DNA of 35,609 nucleotides, taken from assembly GCA_002869235.1 (NCBI GenBank), contig PKTI01000027.1, positions 1 to 35,609 of the forward strand, read 5' to 3'. Of the stretch, positions 1-4,488 are shown piece by piece (positions within the stretch are counted from its first letter, which is position 1; each line of letters begins with the position of its first letter). The position numbers and the translations under genes were made by a program. The DNA is from Candidatus Parcubacteria bacterium. GTDB taxonomy: Bacteria > Patescibacteriota > Patescibacteriia > UBA1558 > GWA2-36-10. A model generated the notes under the pieces. The model saw nothing but the letters and a program-made list of their open reading frames with translations. It was not told the origin of the DNA and searched no databases.

Positions 1-28
1 TTGACGTATCCTATCAGTATGATATTAT
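1..28 (+). promoter_or_regulatory. sigma70-type promoter of rod-like RNA
   Basis: TTGACG (1-6), 16-bp spacer, TATTAT (23-28). The predicted start near 35 lies just before the closing stem of the RNA that follows. Confidence 0.6.
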
Positions 29-34
29 GTATAT

Positions 35-216
35 ACAAAGATTGATAGAGAGAAATTCGTTAGGGATTGAGTATAGTTATTGAGGACGAAGTTTCTGAAA
101 CTTAAATAAACTTTAGGAAGCAGAAACTTCGCCCCCATAACTTCTCAACATTACAACACAACCAATATCCCCCAACGCTTTCTCATAACCAATATCCTAT
201 CAATCTTTTTTCTTTT
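35..216 (+). ncRNA. Putative rod-like structured RNA with terminator end
   Basis: The ends pair with each other: GATTGATAG at 40-48 with CTATCAATC at 197-205, directly followed by a T-run (206-216). Further inward, pairs continue on both sides: GAGAAA 50-55 with TTTCTC 179-184, CGTT 58-61 with AACG 174-177, GGGATTG 63-69 with CAA-T-ATCCC 163-171, TTGAG 80-84 with CTCAA 144-148, and an 11-bp block 87-97 with 121-131 closing a 23-nt loop. There is an AT-rich internal bubble around 70-80 and 149-162. A promoter lies at 1-28. A rod of about 180 nt with a central bubble resembles 6S RNA architecture, but I recognise no 6S sequence signature. A small palindromic transposon remnant is the main alternative. 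Confidence 0.5.
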
Positions 217-262
217 GTCTCAAAACATTCCTGAAGGGGTGTTTTTTTGGTATACTAAAAAT

Positions 263-643
263 ATGAACAATAATAAATACGCTGAATTTTGGAGCACAAA
301 AAGCTTAGATGAAAAGGCTGATTATATTTTTTATACTTTTTTGATTATTAGTTTTATTGCTGGATTATGGCCAGTGACTGTATTGCTATTTTTGTCCAAA
401 AACAAAATAGCTGATTATATGAAAAAAAATATCCAAAAATATGAAGAACAATATAAACAAAGCAGCAAAGACAGGGGAGATATCAATCCACCCAAACACA
501 CTGTCGTTATAGATCATAATCCCAATAATGTGCCACCAACTTCTCCTGTACAAACTGGCAATCTTTACCGTAGTATCATAGTAGTGGTTGTATTTTTGGT
601 TTTATTATTGATCAGTCTGCTTTATTTCTTTTTCCTTAGATAG
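263..643 (+). CDS. Hypothetical membrane protein, 126 aa
   Basis: Family not recognised. Two hydrophobic segments are visible, at about residues 22-44 and 103-124. They flank a polar, lysine/glutamine- and proline-rich stretch, so this is a small two-pass membrane protein whose middle is probably one soluble loop. I chose the ATG at 263 rather than the TTG at 215. The upstream extension would run into the terminator of the preceding RNA, and a -10 box TATACT (251-256) ends 6 nt before this ATG, which suggests a leaderless mRNA. There is no SD. It lies alone, followed by a small Cys-rich ORF of different character. Confidence 0.65.
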   Translation: MNNNKYAEFWSTKSLDEKADYIFYTFLIISFIAGLWPVTVLLFLSKNKIADYMKKNIQKYEEQYKQSSKDRGDINPPKHTVVIDHNPNNVPPTSPVQTGNLYRSIIVVVVFLVLLLISLLYFFFLR

Positions 644-646
644 ACT

Positions 647-675
647 TTGCCATATACAAAAATAAGTGCTAACCT
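647..675 (+). promoter_or_regulatory. Weak sigma70-type promoter
   Basis: TTGCCA (647-652), 17-bp spacer, TAACCT (670-675). It would give a leader of about 40 nt for the TTG-start ORF at 724. The -10 is poor. Confidence 0.3.
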
Positions 676-723
676 TAAATCATATCCGCCCCTTAATCTG
701 AAATCCAAACCAGGGAGGGAAGT

Positions 724-918
724 TTGAATCACTTGCTGGAATATCCGTCCGACCGAGAACCACAAGATCCCCAAAACAATAGTCCAAACACTGATATAAA
801 ACCTGACCCTAGCACCTGTGAAGGCTACTTTTGGGCCTGCGCCTCTTGCCCCGGCTGCCTACACATACTCCGCGAGGATCGTCATCAAGCACCCCTGGAC
901 AAAGATTTCCCCCAATAA
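724..918 (+). CDS. Small Cys-rich protein, 64 aa, TTG start, SD-led
   Basis: No family recognised. The N-terminal half is polar and proline-rich. Four cysteines lie near residues 32-45 in a C-x6-C-x2-C-x2-C spacing that could bind metal. The TTG start is chosen because a purine-rich SD (GGAGGG at 714-719) lies 4 nt upstream. Just after the stop comes a perfect terminator hairpin (925-944). The coding strand is clearly GC-richer than the neighbours and uses CTG, GCC and CGC codons that are rare around it. The promoter is weak and the ORF is short, so an untranslated RNA is the main alternative. Confidence 0.42.
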   Translation: MNHLLEYPSDREPQDPQNNSPNTDIKPDPSTCEGYFWACASCPGCLHILREDRHQAPLDKDFPQ

Positions 919-924
919 AATTCC

Positions 925-950
925 AGACGTACAAACGTACGTCTCTTTTA
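925..950 (+). terminator. Rho-independent terminator
   Basis: AGACGTAC (925-932), loop AAAC, GTACGTCT (937-944), then CTTTTA. It ends the 724-918 transcript. Confidence 0.7.
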
Positions 951-982
951 ATAAAAGCAAATATTTAGTACAATATAAATAT

Positions 983-1297
983 ATGAAAAATAAAGAAAAA
1001 CTTCATATTTTGATCTTTTTGTTGATGGCCAATGCTTTGCTCTGGGTATTTTTGGGTGTTTTGACTATTATTCCTTTCAATGCAGCTGTTATGTTTGGTA
1101 ATGCCTTGATATTTATGCTATTTGCCTACTTGGTACAACAAAAATACAAATTGGCTTATGATGTAGCCCTAGTTTATATATTGGTCAATGTATTTTTGAC
1201 TATTACTGATCAATTTGGAATTTATGATTTTGTGGCTTTGATTTTGAATATTACAACTCTATACTATATATACGAAGCTAAAAAACTCATCAAATAA
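983..1297 (+). CDS. Hypothetical 4-TM membrane protein, 104 aa
   Basis: Almost entirely hydrophobic after a short basic N-terminus (MKNKEK), with about four transmembrane helices and a basic C-terminal tail. No family recognised. The frame stays open upstream to 818, but that part is antisense to nothing useful and overlaps the 724 ORF and its terminator. The ATG at 983 lies 8 nt after a -10 box TACAAT (969-974), so a leaderless start is likely. It is the first gene of a three-gene run (983, 1299, 1514) with spacers of 1 and 11 nt, all small membrane-anchored proteins, probably co-transcribed. Confidence 0.7.
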   Translation: MKNKEKLHILIFLLMANALLWVFLGVLTIIPFNAAVMFGNALIFMLFAYLVQQKYKLAYDVALVYILVNVFLTITDQFGIYDFVALILNITTLYYIYEAKKLIK

Positions 1298-1298
1298 T

Positions 1299-1502
1299 AT
1301 GGAACCTGACTTGCAACAAAAAATAAATACTCTGGAAGAAAAATTAGACAGCGTACAAAAGACCTTGGACCAATTCAAAAACTACTTCAAGTGGACCATG
1401 ATCTTGTCTATTATATTTTTTGTCTTACCACTTATTGGTCTAATGATTATGCTACCAATGATGCTCAGTACCCTGACATCTGATTTATCTGGATTATTAT
1501 AA
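1299..1502 (+). CDS. Hypothetical coiled-coil membrane protein, 67 aa
   Basis: Residues about 4-28 form a heptad-like charged segment (QKINTLEEKLDSVQKTLDQF), predicted to be a short coiled coil. It is followed by a hydrophobic stretch at about 32-57 that could be one or two membrane passes. It starts one base after the preceding stop, with no SD and only an A-rich context. A short coiled coil plus membrane anchor suggests an oligomerising membrane partner of its neighbours, but no function can be assigned. Confidence 0.7.
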   Translation: MEPDLQQKINTLEEKLDSVQKTLDQFKNYFKWTMILSIIFFVLPLIGLMIMLPMMLSTLTSDLSGLL

Positions 1503-1513
1503 AAATAAAACAT

Positions 1514-1912
1514 ATGAAAAAAATCATCCAATTTTTGCTTATTGTTATTCTATTGGCAATCATCGGTCTAATCATAGTAGCAATTTTTAACCCCATGGGT
1601 AGTAGAGACAAGCTAGTAAGTAGTATGATAAATAGTTATTTGTCTGCCAATATTTCTGGTTATGAACCCTTGCCAGACAATGCACCTACTTTTGAACAAA
1701 GTGGATACAATCACCCGCTACTCAATGATACTCAAGAAAAAACACTCTATGACCTAGGAGTTGATACCAGCAAGTTGCCTACAGAAATATCAGATGAAAT
1801 GAAGGCTTGTTTTGTAGAAAAGCTAGGGCAAGAGCGAGCCAATGAACTAGTAAATGGCGCTAGTCCTACAAATACAGAGGTATACAAAGCTAGAGAGTGT
1901 CTAGGAAAATAA
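1514..1912 (+). CDS. Hypothetical membrane-anchored secreted protein, 132 aa
   Basis: A basic start (MKK) leads into a hydrophobic segment at about residues 4-26, which looks like an uncleaved signal anchor. The rest is soluble, acidic and presumably extracytoplasmic, with two cysteines (about residues 98 and 128) that could form a disulfide. No family recognised. It starts 11 nt after the previous stop without an SD and is the last gene of the 983-1912 run. It is convergent with the minus-strand gene at 1940-2149. The terminator between them has its T-tract only on the minus side. Confidence 0.7.
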   Translation: MKKIIQFLLIVILLAIIGLIIVAIFNPMGSRDKLVSSMINSYLSANISGYEPLPDNAPTFEQSGYNHPLLNDTQEKTLYDLGVDTSKLPTEISDEMKACFVEKLGQERANELVNGASPTNTEVYKARECLGK

Positions 1913-1933
1913 AAACCCGTCACCAAGGACGGG
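1911..1933 (-). terminator. Terminator of the 69-aa gene (minus strand)
   Basis: CCCGTC (1916-1921), loop, GACGGG (1928-1933), with A5 at 1911-1915, which is a T-run on the minus strand. The stop codon of the minus gene lies in a second hairpin just upstream (AGTGGTTTAACCACT on the minus strand). Confidence 0.75.
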
Positions 1934-1939
1934 GAGTGG

Positions 1940-2149
1940 TTAAACCACTTCAAACAGAGAACTATTGAACCATTGCCAAGAGCCTTCCAGACGAACAAAG
2001 GTATAAATAGGACCATCTTTTTGGCCCCAACCTGTTGATCGCACGACCGGCTCTTTTTTGATTTCAGCAATGGTGTAGGTACTACCAGCGTTGAGGCCAA
2101 AAGCACACCTGTCACCAACTCTAGCGCGAACTTGAAGACCCACTTCCAT
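1940..2149 (-). CDS. Phage-type small SH3-like protein, 69 aa
   Basis: The pattern is a short beta-rich protein: V-x-D near the start, then Leu-x-x-G-x-x-Tyr-x-Ile-x-Glu-Ile, later Val-x-Leu-x-Gly, and W-x-x-SLFEVV at the end. This resembles small SH3-like barrel proteins common in phages and mobile elements; that assignment is by pattern only. The start ATG at 2149 is fixed by a perfect SD, AAGGAG, 7 nt upstream. A longer frame to 2209 runs through a terminator and is rejected. A minus-strand terminator (2190-2207) lies in the would-be leader, so expression may depend on read-through from the promoter at 2310-2338. Codon use and GC differ from the AT-rich neighbours. Confidence 0.65.
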   Translation of the reverse strand: MEVGLQVRARVGDRCAFGLNAGSTYTIAEIKKEPVVRSTGWGQKDGPIYTFVRLEGSWQWFNSSLFEVV

Positions 2150-2156
2150 GTCAACT

Positions 2157-2162
2157 CTCCTT
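2157..2162 (-). promoter_or_regulatory. Strong SD site of the 69-aa gene
   Basis: AAGGAG on the minus strand, 7 nt before the ATG at 2149. It decides the start, and it is unusual here because most genes in the window lack any SD. Confidence 0.7.
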
Positions 2163-2178
2163 GAAACTGTAAAGAACA

Positions 2179-2207
2179 AAAAATAAAAAGTCGCTCTGTT
2201 GAGCGAC
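2179..2207 (-). terminator. Terminator / possible attenuator
   Basis: GTCGCTC (2190-2196), TGTT, GAGCGAC (2201-2207). On the minus strand it is followed by TTTTTATTTTTT. It lies after a 20-codon ORF and about 40 nt before the ATG of the 69-aa gene, with no clear promoter in between. Confidence 0.7.
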
Positions 2208-2236
2208 AAACTGATATCTAAAAAGTAAATAACAAA

Positions 2237-2299
2237 TCATCGCCCACCAAAGCGCTGCGCCATATACATAATATTAATTTGGCGATTGATTTGTTGCAT
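2237..2299 (-). CDS. Possible 20-aa leader peptide
   Basis: An ATG at 2299 opens a 20-codon frame (starts MQQINRQINIMYM, ends AQRFGGR), closed by TGA at 2237. A good promoter (2310-2338) places transcription start a few bases before the ATG, and a terminator follows 30 nt after the stop. This is the layout of either a small protein gene or a leader peptide with an attenuator controlling the 69-aa gene downstream. It is too short to judge by composition. It could also simply be an untranslated RNA of about 110 nt. Confidence 0.35.
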   Translation of the reverse strand: MQQINRQINIMYMAQRFGGR

Positions 2300-2309
2300 A
2301 TTGGAAATA

Positions 2310-2338
2310 ATAATACCTGATTTTTTATTTTTTGTAAA
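2310..2338 (-). promoter_or_regulatory. Promoter of the 20-aa ORF / 69-aa gene
   Basis: On the minus strand: TTTACA (2333-2338), 17-bp spacer, TATTAT (2310-2315). It overlaps the end of the previous terminator's T-tract. Confidence 0.6.
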
Positions 2339-2340
2339 AT

Positions 2341-2364
2341 AAAAAAGACGCGAATTTTCGCGTC
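2341..2364 (-). terminator. Terminator of the 197-aa gene
   Basis: GACGCGAA (2347-2354) pairs with TTCGCGTC (2357-2364), followed on the minus strand by six T. The stop codon of the gene (2364-2366) touches the stem. Confidence 0.8.
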
Positions 2365-2957
2365 TATGCAAGTCTCAGGGCCAAAATTGCCCAGACGACC
2401 AAGGTGGTCAAAAGAGCAATCATATCTACCTTTTTCTGACGAATCAGATTGAGGACCAAGGTCCCTAGGGTGATATGTAGACCCAGGATCACACTCACCA
2501 GACCAAGGTGCAGGGGATTGATGTGTTCAGTGTTGAAGTAAAACTGGATGATGAGAATCATCACGGCCAACATGTAAAAGTAGTGGATCCAACCAGCCTT
2601 GGTCAGACGGTATTCGTGATTGACCGTGGACTCAGCAACGATGGTCTGTGATACTCGGATGTTGTGATCTGCCGGACCATTGGCCAGCCAGAGGCTGTGC
2701 ATCAGATGATTGGCAAACAAGGCTACTAGAGTAGCAGGCCAATAATTTGCCCACTGATCGTAGTAAGTCCAGATGATACCACACATCCAGGGGAGTATGA
2801 GTATATCACTCCACACACCTAGGTGGGATATGCCCGAATGCTTTTGGCCGTAGTGCCTACGGTGAATTTGAGACATGGTCAAATCACCACGAAGATACGA
2901 AGCCACAAACATCGAAGCGGCAAAGGCGAAAAAGATCACAGCTACGCTGATATTCAT
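2364..2957 (-). CDS. Histidine-rich polytopic membrane protein, 197 aa
   Basis: No family recognised. Five or six hydrophobic segments are visible. His, Trp and Tyr recur near the membrane edges: HRRHYGQKHSG near residue 32, an H-x-x-x-H in NHLMHSLW near 83, and isolated His in later helices. That is compatible with metal or heme binding, but this is speculation. The start is fixed by an extended SD, GAAAGGGGGTGA, 6 nt before the ATG. The promoter TTGACA-17-TATATT (3011-3039) gives a leader of about 47 nt. GC content and codon choice (CTG, ACC, GCC) are visibly higher than in flanking genes, suggesting recent transfer or selection for strong translation. It has its own promoter and terminator. 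Confidence 0.7.
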   Translation of the reverse strand: MNISVAVIFFAFAASMFVASYLRGDLTMSQIHRRHYGQKHSGISHLGVWSDILILPWMCGIIWTYYDQWANYWPATLVALFANHLMHSLWLANGPADHNIRVSQTIVAESTVNHEYRLTKAGWIHYFYMLAVMILIIQFYFNTEHINPLHLGLVSVILGLHITLGTLVLNLIRQKKVDMIALLTTLVVWAILALRLA

Positions 2958-2963
2958 TGTTTT

Positions 2964-2975
2964 TCACCCCCTTTC
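2964..2975 (-). promoter_or_regulatory. Extended SD site of the 197-aa gene
   Basis: GAAAGGGGGTGA on the minus strand ends 6 nt before the ATG. It matches the complement of the 16S 3' end (GAAAGGAGGTGA) at all but one base. Confidence 0.75.
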
Positions 2976-3010
2976 AGAGACTAGAGTTTCTAGGTACGGA
3001 CGGACACGAT

Positions 3011-3039
3011 AATATATCATAAATAGCTATTTTTGTCAA
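3011..3039 (-). promoter_or_regulatory. Strong promoter of the 197-aa gene
   Basis: On the minus strand: TTGACA (3034-3039), 17-bp spacer, TATATT (3011-3016). The leader contains a small CTAGA/TCTAG hairpin. Confidence 0.75.
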
Positions 3040-3040
3040 T

Positions 3041-3066
3041 AAAAAAGACCAGATCAATCTCTAGTC
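3041..3066 (-). terminator. Terminator of the 74-aa gene
   Basis: On the minus strand GACTAGA (3060-3066) pairs with TCTGGTC (3047-3053), then six T. The stop codon TAG is inside the 5' arm of the stem. Confidence 0.7.
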
Positions 3067-3285
3067 TATATCGTAACCCATGGAAATATAGCCCCAATCT
3101 CTATATGTATGTTTTTTGCAACGAGGACAGTATATATTGATATATATGGTCCCTTGTTCAGGACTATCAATCTCGTCTGATTGGGTAAATATATTCCAGC
3201 AATGGCTACATTTATAGGTGAAAAAAAAACGAACAATTAAATAAAGCGCTACTACTGCTAGCAAAACCCAGAGTACAATTGGCAT
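3061..3285 (-). CDS. Membrane-anchored zinc-ribbon protein, 74 aa
   Basis: An N-terminal hydrophobic helix (about residues 2-23) is followed by a basic aromatic stop-transfer and a compact soluble domain. That domain has two cysteine pairs, CSHC (about 30-33) and CPRC (about 54-57), a typical zinc-ribbon knuckle spacing. The role is unknown; a membrane-tethered zinc ribbon could be an adaptor. The ATG at 3285 is chosen over the TTG at 3324 because a perfect SD, GGGAGGTGA, ends 3 nt before it. Promoter TTGGCT-17-TATAGT (3329-3357) lies back to back with the promoter of the + strand RNA at 3361-3390. Confidence 0.7.
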   Translation of the reverse strand: MPIVLWVLLAVVALYLIVRFFFTYKCSHCWNIFTQSDEIDSPEQGTIYINIYCPRCKKHTYRDWGYISMGYDID

Positions 3286-3287
3286 TT

Positions 3288-3296
3288 TCACCTCCC
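3288..3296 (-). promoter_or_regulatory. Perfect SD site of the 74-aa gene
   Basis: GGGAGGTGA on the minus strand, just before the ATG at 3285. It decides the start codon. Confidence 0.75.
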
Positions 3297-3328
3297 AGTT
3301 CAAAGTACAGTTGGTGGGGAACAAATAA

Positions 3329-3357
3329 ACTATACTTTAGTTTAAATTTTTAGCCAA
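3329..3357 (-). promoter_or_regulatory. Promoter of the 74-aa gene
   Basis: On the minus strand: TTGGCT (3352-3357), 17-bp spacer, TATAGT (3329-3334). Confidence 0.65.
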
Positions 3358-3360
3358 GTA

Positions 3361-3390
3361 TTGACAAAATATATAGCTTATGAATACAAT
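3361..3390 (+). promoter_or_regulatory. Promoter of the structured RNA at 3397
   Basis: TTGACA (3361-3366), 18-bp spacer, TACAAT (3385-3390). It is divergent from the promoter at 3329-3357, only 3 bp apart. Confidence 0.7.
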
Positions 3391-3396
3391 GTATAT

Positions 3397-3564
3397 GTAA
3401 AAGCACATACAAGACTCGGGGTGACTGGGGATTACGCTAGCTCGCGCGCATGCAAATTGGTTCAGGTGAACAAGTAATATGGCAGGAGGCCATTTGACAC
3501 CCGCGACAACGTTTTCCCCGGTTACCCCAGTAAGCTCACACCTCGTCTACGGATGAGGTTTTTT
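3397..3564 (+). ncRNA. Putative structured RNA / riboswitch-like leader
   Basis: Closing stems: CGGGGTG (3417-3423) with CACCTCG (3539-3545), and CTGGGG (3425-3430) with CCCCAG (3525-3530). Inner pairs include CGCG with CGCG, CAAAT with ATTTG, GTTC-AGGT-GAAC, and ATGGC-AGGAG-GCCAT. The outer stem shares bases 3541-3545 with the terminator at 3541-3564, so the two folds are mutually exclusive, as in a transcriptional switch. The next gene (3594, lipoprotein) starts 30 nt later. Two small overlapping ORFs lie inside: 3450-3497 (15 aa) and 3479-3556 (25 aa, preceded by AGGTGA). A short mRNA is therefore possible. No known RNA family recognised. Confidence 0.55.
3541..3564 (+). terminator. Terminator with UACG loop
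   Basis: CCTCGTC (3541-3547), loop TACG, GATGAGG (3552-3558), then T6. It competes with the outer stem of the RNA at 3397. Confidence 0.8.
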
Positions 3565-3593
3565 CTTTGGCCAAAAAATGATAAAATACATAC

Positions 3594-4178
3594 ATGAACA
3601 AAATACTAATATCATTTTTATTATTATCTATATTGATTGTGCCTGGTTGCGGCAAAAAAGATAGTAATACTGAGGCTAGCAAAGAGACAGATACTCAAGT
3701 ACAAGATACAACAAGTCAAAACAATCAAGGACAAAATAATGATAATGAAATCACTCAAGAAACAAATGACACTGTATCAGAAGCAGAGGATGCCCCTTTG
3801 GATCCTGAATTTACTGACCAAAAACCACCAGAACCAGTTAGTGAAAATACCGACAGCTATGGCTGCTTGGTAGATGCTGGCTATACTTGGTGTGAAAGTA
3901 AACAGGCCTGTGTCAAAAACTGGGAAGCAAATTGTAGCCCTGGATCAAAACCACCAGAACCCAACTATGATATGGATAGAGCCATACAAATAGCTAGTGA
4001 CTATTTCCAAAACTCAGAAGAATACCAAGGTGGAAACAACCTAAATATACTCAATGTTAGTCAAGAAAATTGCACTGGCTGTTGGACTATAGAATTTGAA
4101 TACCAAAAAACTATAGACAACGAAGAACAATTAGTTTCTACAGAACTTATTCTCAAAAATTGGCAAGTCCAAAATTAA
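3594..4178 (+). CDS. Putative lipoprotein with Cys-rich WC motif, 194 aa
   Basis: A signal peptide with lipobox-like end (VPGC, Cys near residue 19) indicates a lipid-anchored surface protein. A long, low-complexity Gln/Asn/Glu/Thr linker (about 20-88) follows. Next comes a compact motif, GCLVDAGYTWCESKQACV...WEANC (about 88-114), a Cys-paired module I have seen in other secreted bacterial proteins but cannot name with certainty. The C-terminal third (about 128-194) starts with an A-x-x-x-A-x-x-Y helix and beta strands reminiscent of PepSY-like domains. The ATG is 6 nt after TAAAAT (3582-3587), so the mRNA is probably leaderless; alternatively it is read through from the switch-like RNA upstream. 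Confidence 0.7.
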   Translation: MNKILISFLLLSILIVPGCGKKDSNTEASKETDTQVQDTTSQNNQGQNNDNEITQETNDTVSEAEDAPLDPEFTDQKPPEPVSENTDSYGCLVDAGYTWCESKQACVKNWEANCSPGSKPPEPNYDMDRAIQIASDYFQNSEEYQGGNNLNILNVSQENCTGCWTIEFEYQKTIDNEEQLVSTELILKNWQVQN

Positions 4179-4179
4179 T

Positions 4180-4207
4180 TTGACATTTCAAACAACTATC
4201 GTATAAT
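4180..4207 (+). promoter_or_regulatory. Consensus promoter of the RNA at 4214
   Basis: TTGACA (4180-4185), 16-bp spacer, TATAAT (4202-4207). Both hexamers are perfect consensus. Confidence 0.85.
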
Positions 4208-4213
4208 TAAATC

Positions 4214-4398
4214 ATAAACGCTCTATGAACGGGCTGCTGCTGGGGATGACCCGAAAACCACTACAATCAAGACCACTCTCAGATTACTCATGGATTGCCT
4301 CCTTTCGGCTGGAACCTCCAAAAACACGAACAACCATCACTCCAACCCCTCAGTAGCAGCCCGGCCACACCCGCCTTGCTTCGGCAAGGCCTTTTTTT
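4214..4398 (+). ncRNA. Putative small RNA with anti-SD loop
   Basis: It is driven by a perfect promoter and closed by a 15-bp stem: 4231-4245 with 4346-4362, one bulge. A strong terminator follows. The long interior strands (about 4249-4290 and 4320-4345) are G-poor and probably unpaired. Between them is a hairpin (GCC 4297-4299 with GGC 4307-4309, extended by UU/AA and GG/CC) whose loop is TCCTTTC. Bases 4298-4306, CCTCCTTTC, equal the anti-SD end of 16S rRNA. A second CCTCC lies at 4315-4319, and CGGCTGGA-ACCTCC (4306-4319) also resembles the 16S 3' terminus. A trans-acting RNA that binds SD sites is an attractive reading. It is not a T-box (no T-box core next to the terminator), and no Rfam family is recognised. 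Confidence 0.65.
4373..4398 (+). terminator. Strong terminator with UUCG loop
   Basis: GCCTTGC (4373-4379), TTCG, GCAAGGC (4384-4390), then C and seven T. Confidence 0.9.
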
Positions 4399-4435
4399 TA
4401 GACAATTTTTACTTATTTTTGTCAAATCAAAGACC

Positions 4436-4464
4436 TTGACTTTTTGGGCCAAATTTCCTAAAAT
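4436..4464 (+). promoter_or_regulatory. Promoter of alaS operon
   Basis: TTGACT (4436-4441), 17-bp spacer, TAAAAT (4459-4464). The predicted leader is only about 18 nt and has no SD. Confidence 0.7.
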
Positions 4465-4488
4465 TTAAAGGCTTTTACAGCTAATTTT

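Noticed and set aside
818-982. Extension of the 104-aa membrane protein to an ATG at 818.
   Set aside because: It would run through the 724 ORF and a terminator hairpin and adds a GC-rich segment unlike the rest. The -10 box at 969-974 supports the 983 start.
3397-3564. tmRNA or SRP RNA call for the first RNA.
   Set aside because: No CCA-end tRNA-like acceptor stem, no tag ORF with the usual ALAA-type end, and no GGAA-loop/AAGCAG pair of SRP.
4214-4398. T-box riboswitch upstream of alaS.
   Set aside because: No T-box core (GGTGG-ACCGCG) before the terminator, and alaS has its own promoter (4436-4464) after it.
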